A stretch of DNA of 5,320 nt from an uncultured Ruminococcus sp. Its GTDB lineage: Bacteria > Bacillota > Clostridia > Oscillospirales > Acutalibacteraceae. The stretch covers positions 1 through 5,320 of the forward strand of contig USJJ01000114.1 of NCBI GenBank assembly GCA_900554995.1, read 5' to 3'. The number at the start of each line of letters is the position of its first letter. Position 1 is the stretch's first letter. The notes beneath the pieces are model-generated. The model was not told the DNA's origin. It was given only the letters and a program-made list of their open reading frames with translations, and made no database searches. The position numbers and the translations under genes are program-made. Positions 1 to 5,320 of the stretch are shown here, piece by piece.

Positions 1-513
1 GGCAAGAAGCTCCTGATAATAGACAAGCACGCTGCCCATGAGCGTATGCTCTTTGAAAAATTCAAGGCGAACAGAGACGGCATCGAGACTCAGATGCTTC
101 TTTCTCCCGTGACCGTGACCCTCAGCAAGGAGGAATATTCGGCGGTTCTTGACAATCTTGATCTCCTTGAAAAAGCAGGCTATTACGTCGAAGATTTCGG
201 CGGCGGAATGGTTATCGTCAACGAGTGCCCGACAGCAGTCGCCGATGCAGACATTGCCGAGGTCATCATGGAGCTTGCAGGATATCTTGTCACCAGTCAA
301 AAGGAATTGATTCCCGAAAAGCTCGATTGGATCTATCATTCAACCGCCTGCCGTGCCGCCATCAAAGCCGGAGACAGGACATCGGATTATGAACTCGATA
401 AATTTGTAGAAAAACTTCTCAACAATCCCGACATAAGATACTGCCCTCACGGCAGACCCGTTCTTATTGAAATGTCAAGGTATGAGATTGAAAAGAATTT
501 CGGCCGTGTTTAA
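1..513 (+). CDS. mutL: DNA mismatch repair protein MutL, C-terminal part (5' end outside the window)
   Basis: MutL couples mismatch recognition by MutS to strand incision and repair. Only the last 170 residues are present; the frame is open from base 1, so the gene begins upstream. The visible part is the C-terminal dimerisation/endonuclease domain. The metal-binding endonuclease motif DxHAxxExxxxE is seen as DKHAAHERMLFE (window residues 8-19). It is followed by ACRAAIKAG (from about residue 116) and CPHGRP (148-153), the other conserved metal-site motifs of nicking-competent MutL. QMLLSPV (31-37) resembles the sliding-clamp-binding motif of this domain. So this is the latent-endonuclease type found in organisms without MutH. 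Lysine replaces the usual glutamine in DQHA, outside the expected metal ligands. The ending EKNFGRV looks like a natural MutL C-terminus, so the gene is not truncated at its 3' end. The TAA stop is also the first three bases of a palindromic repeat. mutL next to miaA is a common arrangement. Confidence 0.95.
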   Translation, partial: GKKLLIIDKHAAHERMLFEKFKANRDGIETQMLLSPVTVTLSKEEYSAVLDNLDLLEKAGYYVEDFGGGMVIVNECPTAVADADIAEVIMELAGYLVTSQKELIPEKLDWIYHSTACRAAIKAGDRTSDYELDKFVEKLLNNPDIRYCPHGRPVLIEMSRYEIEKNFGRV

Positions 514-612
514 ATTGTGTAAATTTGCCCACAACGCATTTTTCGCTCGGGGCAGTACCTCGTACAGCTCCCTCACTGCAAAAAGCGTTCTGAACAAATT
601 TCCATCAATTTA
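511..612. repeat. Imperfect palindromic repeat element of about 102 bp (MITE-like or long hairpin)
   Basis: The two ends are inverted repeats: TAAATTG (511-517) pairs with CAATTTA (606-612), AAATTTG (521-527) with CAAATTT (595-601), AACGC (533-537) with GCGTT (585-589), and TTTTT (539-543) with AAAAA (580-584). The centre forms a GC-rich hairpin: GTAC (555-558) pairs with GTAC (562-565) around a 3-nt loop, extended by GGGGC/GCTCCC with one mismatch and one bulge. As RNA the whole segment could fold into one long stem. No T-run follows a stem, so it is not a classic intrinsic terminator. No ORF or transposase is inside. The element begins exactly at the mutL stop codon. It is either a non-autonomous mobile element or a structured intergenic repeat; which of these cannot be settled from one locus. 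Confidence 0.65.
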
Positions 613-613
613 G

Positions 614-661
614 GTTTAAAGGTTAATTTGCCCGCAACGCATTTTCGTTCGGGGCAGAACC
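614..661 (+). repeat. Truncated direct copy of the left half of the 511-612 element
   Basis: Bases 625-661 match 522-559 with four differences: three substitutions and one T deletion. Shared blocks include AATTTGCCC, CAACGCATTTT and CGGGGCAG. Both copies are preceded by GTTTAAA (508-514 and 614-620), so the duplication probably starts there, although the bases between GTTTAAA and AATTTG are poorly conserved. After 661 the similarity stops: the right half of the palindrome is missing, so this copy cannot form the full stem. It looks like an incomplete tandem duplication or a decayed second insertion. Confidence 0.7.
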
Positions 662-667
662 AATATA

Positions 668-715
668 GACATTAGATGTTAGTTAGATATCGCTCAGCAT
701 CTAACATCTAATGTC
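668..715. repeat. Perfect 15-bp inverted repeat (stem-loop) upstream of miaA
   Basis: GACATTAGATGTTAG (668-682) and CTAACATCTAATGTC (701-715) are exact reverse complements around an 18-nt loop. The stem is AT-rich and has no T-tract after it, so it is a poor candidate for an intrinsic terminator. It ends 22 nt before the miaA ribosome site (737-741). It could form a hairpin in the miaA leader or be part of a dispersed repeat. The arms contain the heptamer TTAGATG/CATCTAA that recurs in the adjacent array. Confidence 0.75.
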
Positions 716-732
716 CAAAATCTAAAATCTAT
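698..732 (+). repeat. Five degenerate tandem heptamers (CATCTAA-like)
   Basis: Read in sevens, the sequence is CATCTAA, CATCTAA, TGTCCAA, AATCTAA, AATCTAT. The reverse complement of the unit (TTAGATG at 672-678, TTAGATA at 683-689) appears on the other side of the stem-loop, so the hairpin seems built from opposed heptamer arrays. There is no coding potential. The array is short and degenerate. Confidence 0.55.
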
Positions 733-736
733 CTTT

Positions 737-741
737 GGGAG
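737..741 (+). promoter_or_regulatory. Ribosome binding site of miaA
   Basis: GGGAG lies 8 nt before the ATG at 750. The in-frame TTG at 735 overlaps the upstream side of this site and has no site of its own, so ATG 750 is the chosen start. Confidence 0.8.
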
Positions 742-749
742 CTGATCGG

Positions 750-1691
750 ATGAACAGAATACCTGTTGTTGCAGTCGTCGGACCGACGGCGTCGGGCAAG
801 TCCGATCTGGCTGTTGAGATATGCTTAAGATTCAACGGTGAGGTTGTTTCTGCGGATTCAATGCAGATCTACAAGGCTATGGACATTGCGACCGCCAAAC
901 CCGCCGAGGACGAAAAAAGAAACATTCCGCATCATATGATGGATTTTCTTGATAACACCGAGCCTTACAGTGTTGCTCTGTATCAGCAGGCGGCGTCGGA
1001 CTGTATTGCCGATATTTACGGCAGGGGGAAGCTCCCTGTTGTTGTCGGAGGTACGGGACTTTATATCGACACCCTTCTCAATAACGTTAAGCTGAGTGAG
1101 GATTCCTACGATGAGGAGCTTCGCAGTTCCCTTTTGAAAAGAGCAGAGACAGAGGGAGCGGACAGGCTCCTTGAAGAGGTCAGAGCTGTTGATCCCGAGT
1201 ATGCCGAGAAGCTGCACCCGAATAACGTCAAAAGAATTGTTCGTGCGCTTGAGGTTTACAAAGCAACGGGTACGACGATGACGGAACAGATTGAGCTTTC
1301 AAGGCGTGAATCGCCGTATGACTGCTGTATAATAGGTCTGGACGCAGAGGACAGGCAGTTCCTTTATGACAGGATCAATCGCAGGGTTGATCTTATGCTT
1401 GAACGTGGTCTTGAATGTGAGGCAAGGGATTACCTCTCTGCTGAGAACGCCTCGACATCCGCCCAGGCGATCGGATATAAGGAATTAAAGCCGTATTTTG
1501 ACGGCGAGATTTCAAAGGAAGAAGCAGTTGAAAATCTGAAAAGAGCCACCCGCCGCTATGCCAAAAGACAGCTTACGTGGTTCAGGCGTAACGAGTGTAT
1601 AAATTGGCTCTTCATTGACAAATATGAAAATAAGGAAAATCTTGTAAAAGACGCTCTTTCAATAGTTGAAAGTTTCGGAAAGGAGAAATGA
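750..1691 (+). CDS. miaA: tRNA dimethylallyltransferase MiaA
   Basis: MiaA transfers the dimethylallyl group of dimethylallyl diphosphate to N6 of adenosine 37 in tRNAs that read UNN codons, making i6A; MiaB-type enzymes may then methylthiolate it. The product is 313 residues, normal full length. It shows the P-loop-like GPTASGKS (11-18), SADSMQIY (34-41) with the conserved catalytic aspartate D36, VVGGTGLY (98-105) with the substrate-channel threonine T102, AIGYKE (240-245), and the basic tRNA-binding stretch TRRYAKRQLTWFRR (267-280). No key motif is missing. ATG 750 is preferred over TTG 735 because it has a GGGAG site 8 nt upstream and gives the usual short N-terminus before the P-loop. 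It lies 236 nt after mutL across a repeat-rich gap. The next start codon comes 1 nt after its stop, so it is very likely cotranscribed with the following genes. No hfq follows, although hfq is the frequent third member of this cluster elsewhere. Confidence 0.98.
   Translation: MNRIPVVAVVGPTASGKSDLAVEICLRFNGEVVSADSMQIYKAMDIATAKPAEDEKRNIPHHMMDFLDNTEPYSVALYQQAASDCIADIYGRGKLPVVVGGTGLYIDTLLNNVKLSEDSYDEELRSSLLKRAETEGADRLLEEVRAVDPEYAEKLHPNNVKRIVRALEVYKATGTTMTEQIELSRRESPYDCCIIGLDAEDRQFLYDRINRRVDLMLERGLECEARDYLSAENASTSAQAIGYKELKPYFDGEISKEEAVENLKRATRRYAKRQLTWFRRNECINWLFIDKYENKENLVKDALSIVESFGKEK
1681..1685 (+). promoter_or_regulatory. Ribosome binding site of the HlyD-like gene, inside the miaA 3' end
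   Basis: AGGAG within the last codons of miaA is 7 nt before the ATG at 1693. This favours ATG 1693 over the in-frame TTG at 1666, which would add nine residues read through the ribosome site itself. Confidence 0.85.
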
Positions 1692-1692
1692 G

Positions 1693-2931
1693 ATGAAAAA
1701 TCGCACGTGGATTAATGTTATTTGCACGGTTCTTGTCGTTGCCGCATTTGTCTATCTTTTTCATGACGTTCTGACGATGAACAAAAACAGCTATGACACC
1801 GAAACCGCCGACGAAGTCACGGAGCAGGAAAAGATCTCGCTGAAAGCATTTTTGGTGCGTGACGAGGAATATATCAATCAGAAAACAACGGGAACGGTCG
1901 TTCCGCTTATCAAGGATGGAATGAGAGTTGCCAGCGGAGACGCAGTCGCACGTGTCTGCAATTCCTCCGAGGACGCCGCCGCTGTTTCAAAGCTGGTCGA
2001 GACCAAGGAGAGCCTTGCAAGATATCAGGAAATTTCCGAGCAGACGGAGCTTAACGCCCTTGATATGGAAAAGCTCAATAAAGCGATTGATGCCTCATAT
2101 ACCGAACTCCTCAAAACGGCAAACAACGGCGATTTTTCCGATCTTACAAAGAACACGGAGGAGCTTGAAAATAAGCTCGCAAGCAAGCAGATACTTAAGG
2201 ACGGAACAATTAACCTCACCGATAAATTCAATAAGCTGAATGCGGAGATTCAGTCGCTTGAGGCGAAGAATATCAACACTTCCGACGTTATCGCACCTCT
2301 TTCCGGTTACTACATCAGCAACCTTGACGGTTACGAGGGTGCAATGGATTATGATAAAATCGACAGCTTGACTGTCAGCGATGCGGAAAAGCTGTTTGAA
2401 AGAAAGCCCGATGATGTTTCGGGTCAGATGGGAAAGATCGTCGGAAGCTATAAATGGTATCTCGTGACGGTTATGGACGGCAAATATTCCCTTGTTTTGA
2501 ACGAGGGAGACAAGATGAAGATCAATATGCCCTATTACGGATTCAAAAATGTTGAGGTTGTGGTTGAGAAGATTTCAAAGACAGACGGCGGCAAGGTTGC
2601 CGTTGCGTTCTCCTGCAATATGATGAACGAGACCTACGCAAATATGAGAATTGAGAATATTGAGCTTGTGTTCAGGGAGTTTACGGGATATAAGGTAAAC
2701 AGCTCGTCAATTCACCGTGAAAAGGATGAAAAGAACGAGGATATAGACGTTGTATACATCCTGCGAGGCGACATTATGAACGCCAGAAAGATTGAAATAA
2801 TTTACGACGCAGGTGATTATGTTGTTGTCAGTGAGGATACGGAGGCAAAGAACGGCTTCCGCCCGATCAAGCGATATGATGAAGTTATTGTGAAAGGAAG
2901 GAATCTCAGTGACGGAAAAAGCATTAGTTGA
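1693..2931 (+). CDS. Membrane-anchored HlyD-like (membrane fusion/adaptor-type) protein of unknown role
   Basis: A 412-residue protein. A short basic N-terminus (KNR) is followed by one hydrophobic segment, residues 7-23, giving a signal anchor with the bulk outside the cytoplasm. Residues about 52-88 look like one half of a lipoyl/barrel-sandwich domain (GTVVPLIKDGMRVASGDAVARV region, residues 67-88, with the typical G-V-P-G-V-G-V spacing). Residues about 92-195 are charged and helical, likely a coiled-coil hairpin. The second lipoyl half resumes at VIAPLSGYY (199-207). The rest (about 255-400) is beta-rich and fits the barrel domains of the HlyD family. This order matches periplasmic-adaptor proteins, but no ABC or RND transporter is next to it. 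It starts 1 nt after miaA and overlaps yggS by 23 nt, so it belongs to the same unit as the division genes. The HlyD-like assignment rests on architecture. Its function is unknown; a role in envelope or division is inferred only from position. Confidence 0.72.
   Translation: MKNRTWINVICTVLVVAAFVYLFHDVLTMNKNSYDTETADEVTEQEKISLKAFLVRDEEYINQKTTGTVVPLIKDGMRVASGDAVARVCNSSEDAAAVSKLVETKESLARYQEISEQTELNALDMEKLNKAIDASYTELLKTANNGDFSDLTKNTEELENKLASKQILKDGTINLTDKFNKLNAEIQSLEAKNINTSDVIAPLSGYYISNLDGYEGAMDYDKIDSLTVSDAEKLFERKPDDVSGQMGKIVGSYKWYLVTVMDGKYSLVLNEGDKMKINMPYYGFKNVEVVVEKISKTDGGKVAVAFSCNMMNETYANMRIENIELVFREFTGYKVNSSSIHREKDEKNEDIDVVYILRGDIMNARKIEIIYDAGDYVVVSEDTEAKNGFRPIKRYDEVIVKGRNLSDGKSIS
2895..2911 (+). 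promoter_or_regulatory. Ribosome binding site and GTG start of yggS within the upstream gene
   Basis: AGGAAGG (2895-2901) precedes the GTG at 2909-2911 by 7 nt. No ATG at a suitable position exists before the conserved PLP-lysine region, so the GTG is the likely start. Both site and start lie inside the HlyD-like coding region, suggesting translational coupling. Confidence 0.8.
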
Positions 2932-3634
2932 GGAACGCTTCAGAGATATTGAAGAAAATTACAAGAATATCCGCGAAAATATCGTGAAAGCGACAGTTGA
3001 AAGCGGCAGAGATGAAAATTCGGTTCGCCTTATGGGCGTTACGAAAACGGTTGACAGCCTCTTTATCAACCATGCACTTTCGCTCGGAATAGACCTTATC
3101 GGCGAGAACAGAGTGCAGGAGTACCTCGGCAAGCGTGACGAGCTGCATCTCGACGGCGTTGAAAAACACCTTATCGGACATTTGCAGACCAACAAGGTTA
3201 AGCAGATCGTCGGCGAGGTCGATATGATCGACAGTGTGGACAGCGTTAAGGTTGCCAGGGAAATCGGCAAGGTTTCTGCGAAAAAAGGCATCGTTACAGA
3301 TGTTCTGGTTGAGATCAACATCGGCGAGGAGGCAAGCAAATTCGGTCTTGACCCTTCGGAATTGACCGAAACAGTCTGCGAAATGTCGGAAATAGAGTCG
3401 ATTCGTATCAAAGGATTGATGGCAATTCCCCCGATTTGCGACAGCAGTGCGGAAATTCGTAAATTTTTTATGAATATGAACCGAATGTTTCTTGACATAA
3501 AGGCAAAAAAAATAGATAATGTTAGTATGGACATATTATCAATGGGTATGTCAGGAGATTACGTTGAAGCAATACTGGAAGGCTCGACGATGGTAAGAGT
3601 CGGTTCGTCGCTTTTCGGCAAACGAGTATATTAA
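2909..3634 (+). CDS. yggS: YggS/YlmE family pyridoxal-phosphate homeostasis protein (PLPBP)
   Basis: This is a cytoplasmic single-domain alpha/beta-barrel protein that binds pyridoxal 5'-phosphate without known catalysis. The family helps maintain vitamin B6 and amino-acid balance. The 241-residue product has the family marks in order: the PLP-binding lysine K46 in MGVTKT, GENRVQE (65-71), HLIGHLQTNK (87-96), DSVDS, the strand VLVEINIGEEASKFG with the usual K-x-G ending, GLMAIPP, and the C-terminal phosphate-binding region SMGMSGDYVEAI followed by VRVGSSLFGKR (211-239). Length is normal. It overlaps the preceding gene by 23 nt and ends 19 nt before sepF. In Bacillus the orthologue ylmE sits directly before sepF, as here, so the order is conserved. 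Its link to cell division is positional. The 3' part (around 3452-3540) is notably AT-rich, with AAA, ATA and TTA codons, and contains a promoter-like sequence. Confidence 0.97.
   Translation: MTEKALVEERFRDIEENYKNIRENIVKATVESGRDENSVRLMGVTKTVDSLFINHALSLGIDLIGENRVQEYLGKRDELHLDGVEKHLIGHLQTNKVKQIVGEVDMIDSVDSVKVAREIGKVSAKKGIVTDVLVEINIGEEASKFGLDPSELTETVCEMSEIESIRIKGLMAIPPICDSSAEIRKFFMNMNRMFLDIKAKKIDNVSMDILSMGMSGDYVEAILEGSTMVRVGSSLFGKRVY
3492..3520 (+). promoter_or_regulatory. Predicted sigma-A promoter inside yggS, ahead of sepF
   Basis: A perfect -35 TTGACA (3492-3497) and a five-of-six -10 GATAAT (3515-3520) are separated by exactly 17 nt. AT-rich sequence (3452-3482, with an A/T run at 3461-3470) lies upstream like an UP element. 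Transcription would start near 3527 and give sepF a leader of roughly 125 nt. Such a close match is unlikely to be required by the encoded peptide, but no transcript evidence is available here. Confidence 0.6.
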
Positions 3635-3653
3635 TTCAGGAGGATTTTTTATA

Positions 3654-4127
3654 ATGGGTATGATGGACAAGTTTAAGAATATGTTCAATATGTCGGAGGA
3701 GGAGTTCCTTGACGATAACGATATTGAGGATGAAGAGCCGGAGAAAGAGGATTACTCACGTGATATGAGAAGCAACTTCTCTTTCAACCACAAGGGCGAC
3801 CGTGACAACAAGGTCGTTGACATCCGTTCATCGGTTCCTGCGGCTGCGGCGGCTTCTTCAAAGGCTCACGTTGTTTTCAAGAAGCTCGACAGATACGAGG
3901 ACGTAGGCGCGGTTGCGGATGTTCTCAATGAGAAGAGGATCGTTATCCTCAACCTTGAGACCTGCCCGAATGACGCAACGGTCAGAATCATCGACTTTCT
4001 CAGCGGCGTTGCATATGCCAACAACGGCGACATCAAGCGTGTTGCAGGCAGAGCCTATATTATCACACCGTACAACGTTCCTCTTACGGGCGAGCTACTC
4101 GATGAGGTTGAACATTCCAATTATTAA
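3654..4127 (+). CDS. sepF: Cell division protein SepF
   Basis: SepF binds FtsZ and anchors and organises Z-ring filaments at the membrane, overlapping in role with FtsA. The 157-residue product has the expected three parts. Residues 1-13 (MGMMDKFKNMFNM) form a short amphipathic helix for membrane binding. Residues about 14-69 are an acidic, then polar and alanine-rich linker. Residues about 71-152 are the SepF core, with VRIIDFLSGVAYANNGDIKR (110-129) and YIITPYNV (135-142) matching the conserved dimer/FtsZ-binding region. AGGAGG (3638-3643) lies 10 nt before ATG 3654. ATGs at 3660 and 3663 are possible but would shorten the membrane helix, and their spacing is worse. It lies 19 nt after yggS and 41 nt before divIVA. 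Expression may come both from the upstream unit and from the promoter within yggS. The ylmG gene that usually follows sepF in Bacillus is absent. Confidence 0.96.
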   Translation: MGMMDKFKNMFNMSEEEFLDDNDIEDEEPEKEDYSRDMRSNFSFNHKGDRDNKVVDIRSSVPAAAAASSKAHVVFKKLDRYEDVGAVADVLNEKRIVILNLETCPNDATVRIIDFLSGVAYANNGDIKRVAGRAYIITPYNVPLTGELLDEVEHSNY

Positions 4128-4168
4128 TTAAAGCAACATATTTGTTTAAAACACAGGAGGAAAAAACT

Positions 4169-5320
4169 ATGTTAACACCGGCAAAAATCACAAATCACCA
4201 TTTTGAAGCCTCCGGAAGAAATGCATATAAAGCAGAGAGCGTTGACAGCTTTATTAAAGAGGTCGCAGAATCTTACGAGCAGGTGTTCCGTGAGAACGGA
4301 GAGATGTTCAAAAAGATCAATCTGCTTGCACAGAGACTTGAAGAATACAGAAACGATGAGGATAATATCCGTAATGCACTCCTGACCGCTCAGAGAGCTG
4401 CGGACAAGATCACCAAGGAGGCTCAGGAAAAGGCTGATAAGCTCGTTGCAGAGGTTACGGAGAGAACAAACACAGAAAGCGAAAAGCTCGACGCTGCCGC
4501 TAAGGAAATCCTTACAAAAGCAAAGTATCAGGCGGATTCGATTGTTGAAGAGGCACAGAAGCAGGCTAAGGAGATCGTTGAAAAGGCAGTTACCGACTCG
4601 AAAGAGGCTTCGGTAAATGCAAGAAGCGACATGATCAAGGAGCTTGCTGCTCTCGAGACAATGAAGCAGGAGGTTACAAAGTTCAAGCAGCAGATTCTCG
4701 GCGAATACGCCGCACAGCTTGAACTTATAAACAAGCTCCCCGAGGTTGTAATAGAGAAGATGGAGGCTCGGAAAGAGGCAGAAAAGCCCGCAGAAAAGCC
4801 AGCAGAAAAGCCGGCAGAGGAACCGGTTGAAGAGACGGCAGAAGAGCCTGCTGAGGAAACAGCTGAGCCTGTAACCGAGGAAGCTCCGGCGCAGGAGCCC
4901 GAAAAGACAGAGCCCCCTTTTGAGGAACCTGCCGAGGAAGCAAAGGCTAACGAGGCAAGAGAGGCAGAGTCAATGGACGTTGAGCACCTTCAGCAGATGA
5001 TTGACGACACCGAGGATACCGACGCAGAGTCCGACGGTTCCTTTGACGAGGAAGAGGAGGAGCAGGAGACGGCTGAGGACGCAGAGCCTGCCGAATTTGT
5101 TGTTCCCGATATTGACGAGGCAAGTGACGAGGAGCTTGACAAGATCGTTGACGATTATGACGCCGAGACAAAGTCGGAGCCTGCCGATATAATGTTCACT
5201 AAGCCGAGAAGAAACAATGACGACAAAGAGGGATTCAAGCTCAAGTTTGAAAATATAGATTCGTATGCTGCCACGGATTCCGATGACAATTACCTCGACG
5301 ATCTCGACGATGATGATCTT
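4169..5320 (+). CDS. divIVA: DivIVA-family cell pole/septum protein with long acidic tail (3' end outside the window)
   Basis: DivIVA is a membrane-curvature-sensing coiled-coil scaffold that gathers at poles and septa and recruits division or growth partners. The frame stays open for 384 codons to the window edge. AGGAGG (4155-4160) is 8 nt before ATG 4169. Residues 1-32 resemble the DivIVA lipid-binding domain (MLTPAKITNHHFE, then YKAESVDSFIKEV), with F12 and R17 near the places of the conserved membrane-contact residues. Residues about 30-75 are the first coiled coil. Residues about 78-195 are a long A/E/K-rich helical region. From about 200 on the protein is low-complexity: AEKP repeats (204-219), then Glu/Pro/Thr-rich sequence to about 265, then a strongly acidic D/E region to the edge, interrupted by a basic patch KPRRNN. 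Bacillus DivIVA is only about 164 residues, so more than half of this protein is an extension. It follows sepF by 41 nt; ylmG and ylmH are not present between them. Confidence 0.92.
   Translation, partial: MLTPAKITNHHFEASGRNAYKAESVDSFIKEVAESYEQVFRENGEMFKKINLLAQRLEEYRNDEDNIRNALLTAQRAADKITKEAQEKADKLVAEVTERTNTESEKLDAAAKEILTKAKYQADSIVEEAQKQAKEIVEKAVTDSKEASVNARSDMIKELAALETMKQEVTKFKQQILGEYAAQLELINKLPEVVIEKMEARKEAEKPAEKPAEKPAEEPVEETAEEPAEETAEPVTEEAPAQEPEKTEPPFEEPAEEAKANEAREAESMDVEHLQQMIDDTEDTDAESDGSFDEEEEEQETAEDAEPAEFVVPDIDEASDEELDKIVDDYDAETKSEPADIMFTKPRRNNDDKEGFKLKFENIDSYAATDSDDNYLDDLDDDDL
4778..4825 (+). repeat. Four tandem 12-bp repeats encoding AEKP/AEEP in divIVA
   Basis: Four in-frame units, three encoding AEKP and one AEEP, differ mainly at the third base of the proline codon (CCC, CCA, CCG). 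They mark the switch from the helical region to the disordered tail. Tandem units like this can vary in number between strains. Confidence 0.75.

Noticed and set aside
549..601. Intrinsic terminator for mutL
   Set aside because: The GC-rich hairpin at 549-572 is not followed by a T-run on either strand, so it does not meet the usual pattern.
628..669. Promoter for miaA (TATAGA at 664-669 as -10)
   Set aside because: No acceptable -35 hexamer lies 16-18 nt upstream; the nearest are ATTTTC or TTTTCG.
735..749. TTG start giving a MiaA longer by five residues
   Set aside because: The TTG overlaps the upstream side of the GGGAG site that fits ATG 750, and has no ribosome site of its own.
1666..1692. 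TTG start giving a longer HlyD-like protein that overlaps miaA
   Set aside because: The added residues are read through the AGGAG ribosome site, and ATG 1693 has ideal spacing and directly precedes the signal anchor.
2959..3534. Long antisense open frame of 191 codons opposite yggS
   Set aside because: Shadow frame: yggS motifs are intact on the + strand, and the antisense product shows no recognisable domain or ribosome site.
4108..4150. Separate divIVA promoter using TTGAAC at 4108-4113
   Set aside because: No -10-like hexamer occurs at 16-18 nt; TATTAA and TTTAAA are at the wrong distances.
4725..5171. Open antisense frames opposite the divIVA tail (Pro/Arg/Leu-rich products)
   Set aside because: They result from GAG/GAA/GCN-rich codons, which rarely produce stops on the opposite strand; low-complexity products with no start signal.

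Overview
The window looks like chromosomal DNA from a Gram-positive anaerobe of the Clostridia, most likely Oscillospiraceae/Ruminococcus-like. The evidence is the gene set (an endonuclease-type MutL, YggS, SepF and DivIVA), strong AGGAGG-type ribosome sites, moderate G+C and mixed codon use. The genus is an inference. All six genes are on the + strand. I see no RNA genes, CRISPR array, prophage or transposase.

Layout. 1-513 is the 3' end of mutL, covering the C-terminal endonuclease domain. 514-749 is the only sizeable intergenic gap. It holds an imperfect palindrome of about 100 bp (511-612), a truncated direct copy of its left half (614-661), a perfect 15-bp inverted repeat (668-715) and a run of degenerate heptamers (698-732). 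750-1691 is miaA. After a 1-nt gap comes a membrane-anchored, HlyD-like protein (1693-2931). It overlaps yggS (GTG start, 2909-3634) by 23 nt. sepF (3654-4127) and divIVA (4169 to the window edge, no stop reached) follow with short gaps.

How the genes work together. mutL and miaA form the familiar mismatch-repair/tRNA-modification pair. The hlyD-like, yggS, sepF and divIVA genes form a compact version of the Firmicutes ylm/divIVA cell-division and cell-pole cluster (ylmD-ylmE-sepF-ylmG-ylmH-divIVA in Bacillus). Here ylmG and ylmH are absent between sepF and divIVA, and the HlyD-like gene sits where ylmD would be. Spacing suggests one transcription unit from miaA onward. A near-consensus sigma-A promoter (TTGACA, 17-nt spacer, GATAAT) lies inside the 3' end of yggS and may give sepF-divIVA their own transcription.

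No clearly new system is evident. The points most worth a second look are the palindromic repeat touching the mutL stop codon, the internal promoter, the HlyD-like protein inside a division operon, and the very long acidic, proline-rich tail on DivIVA.
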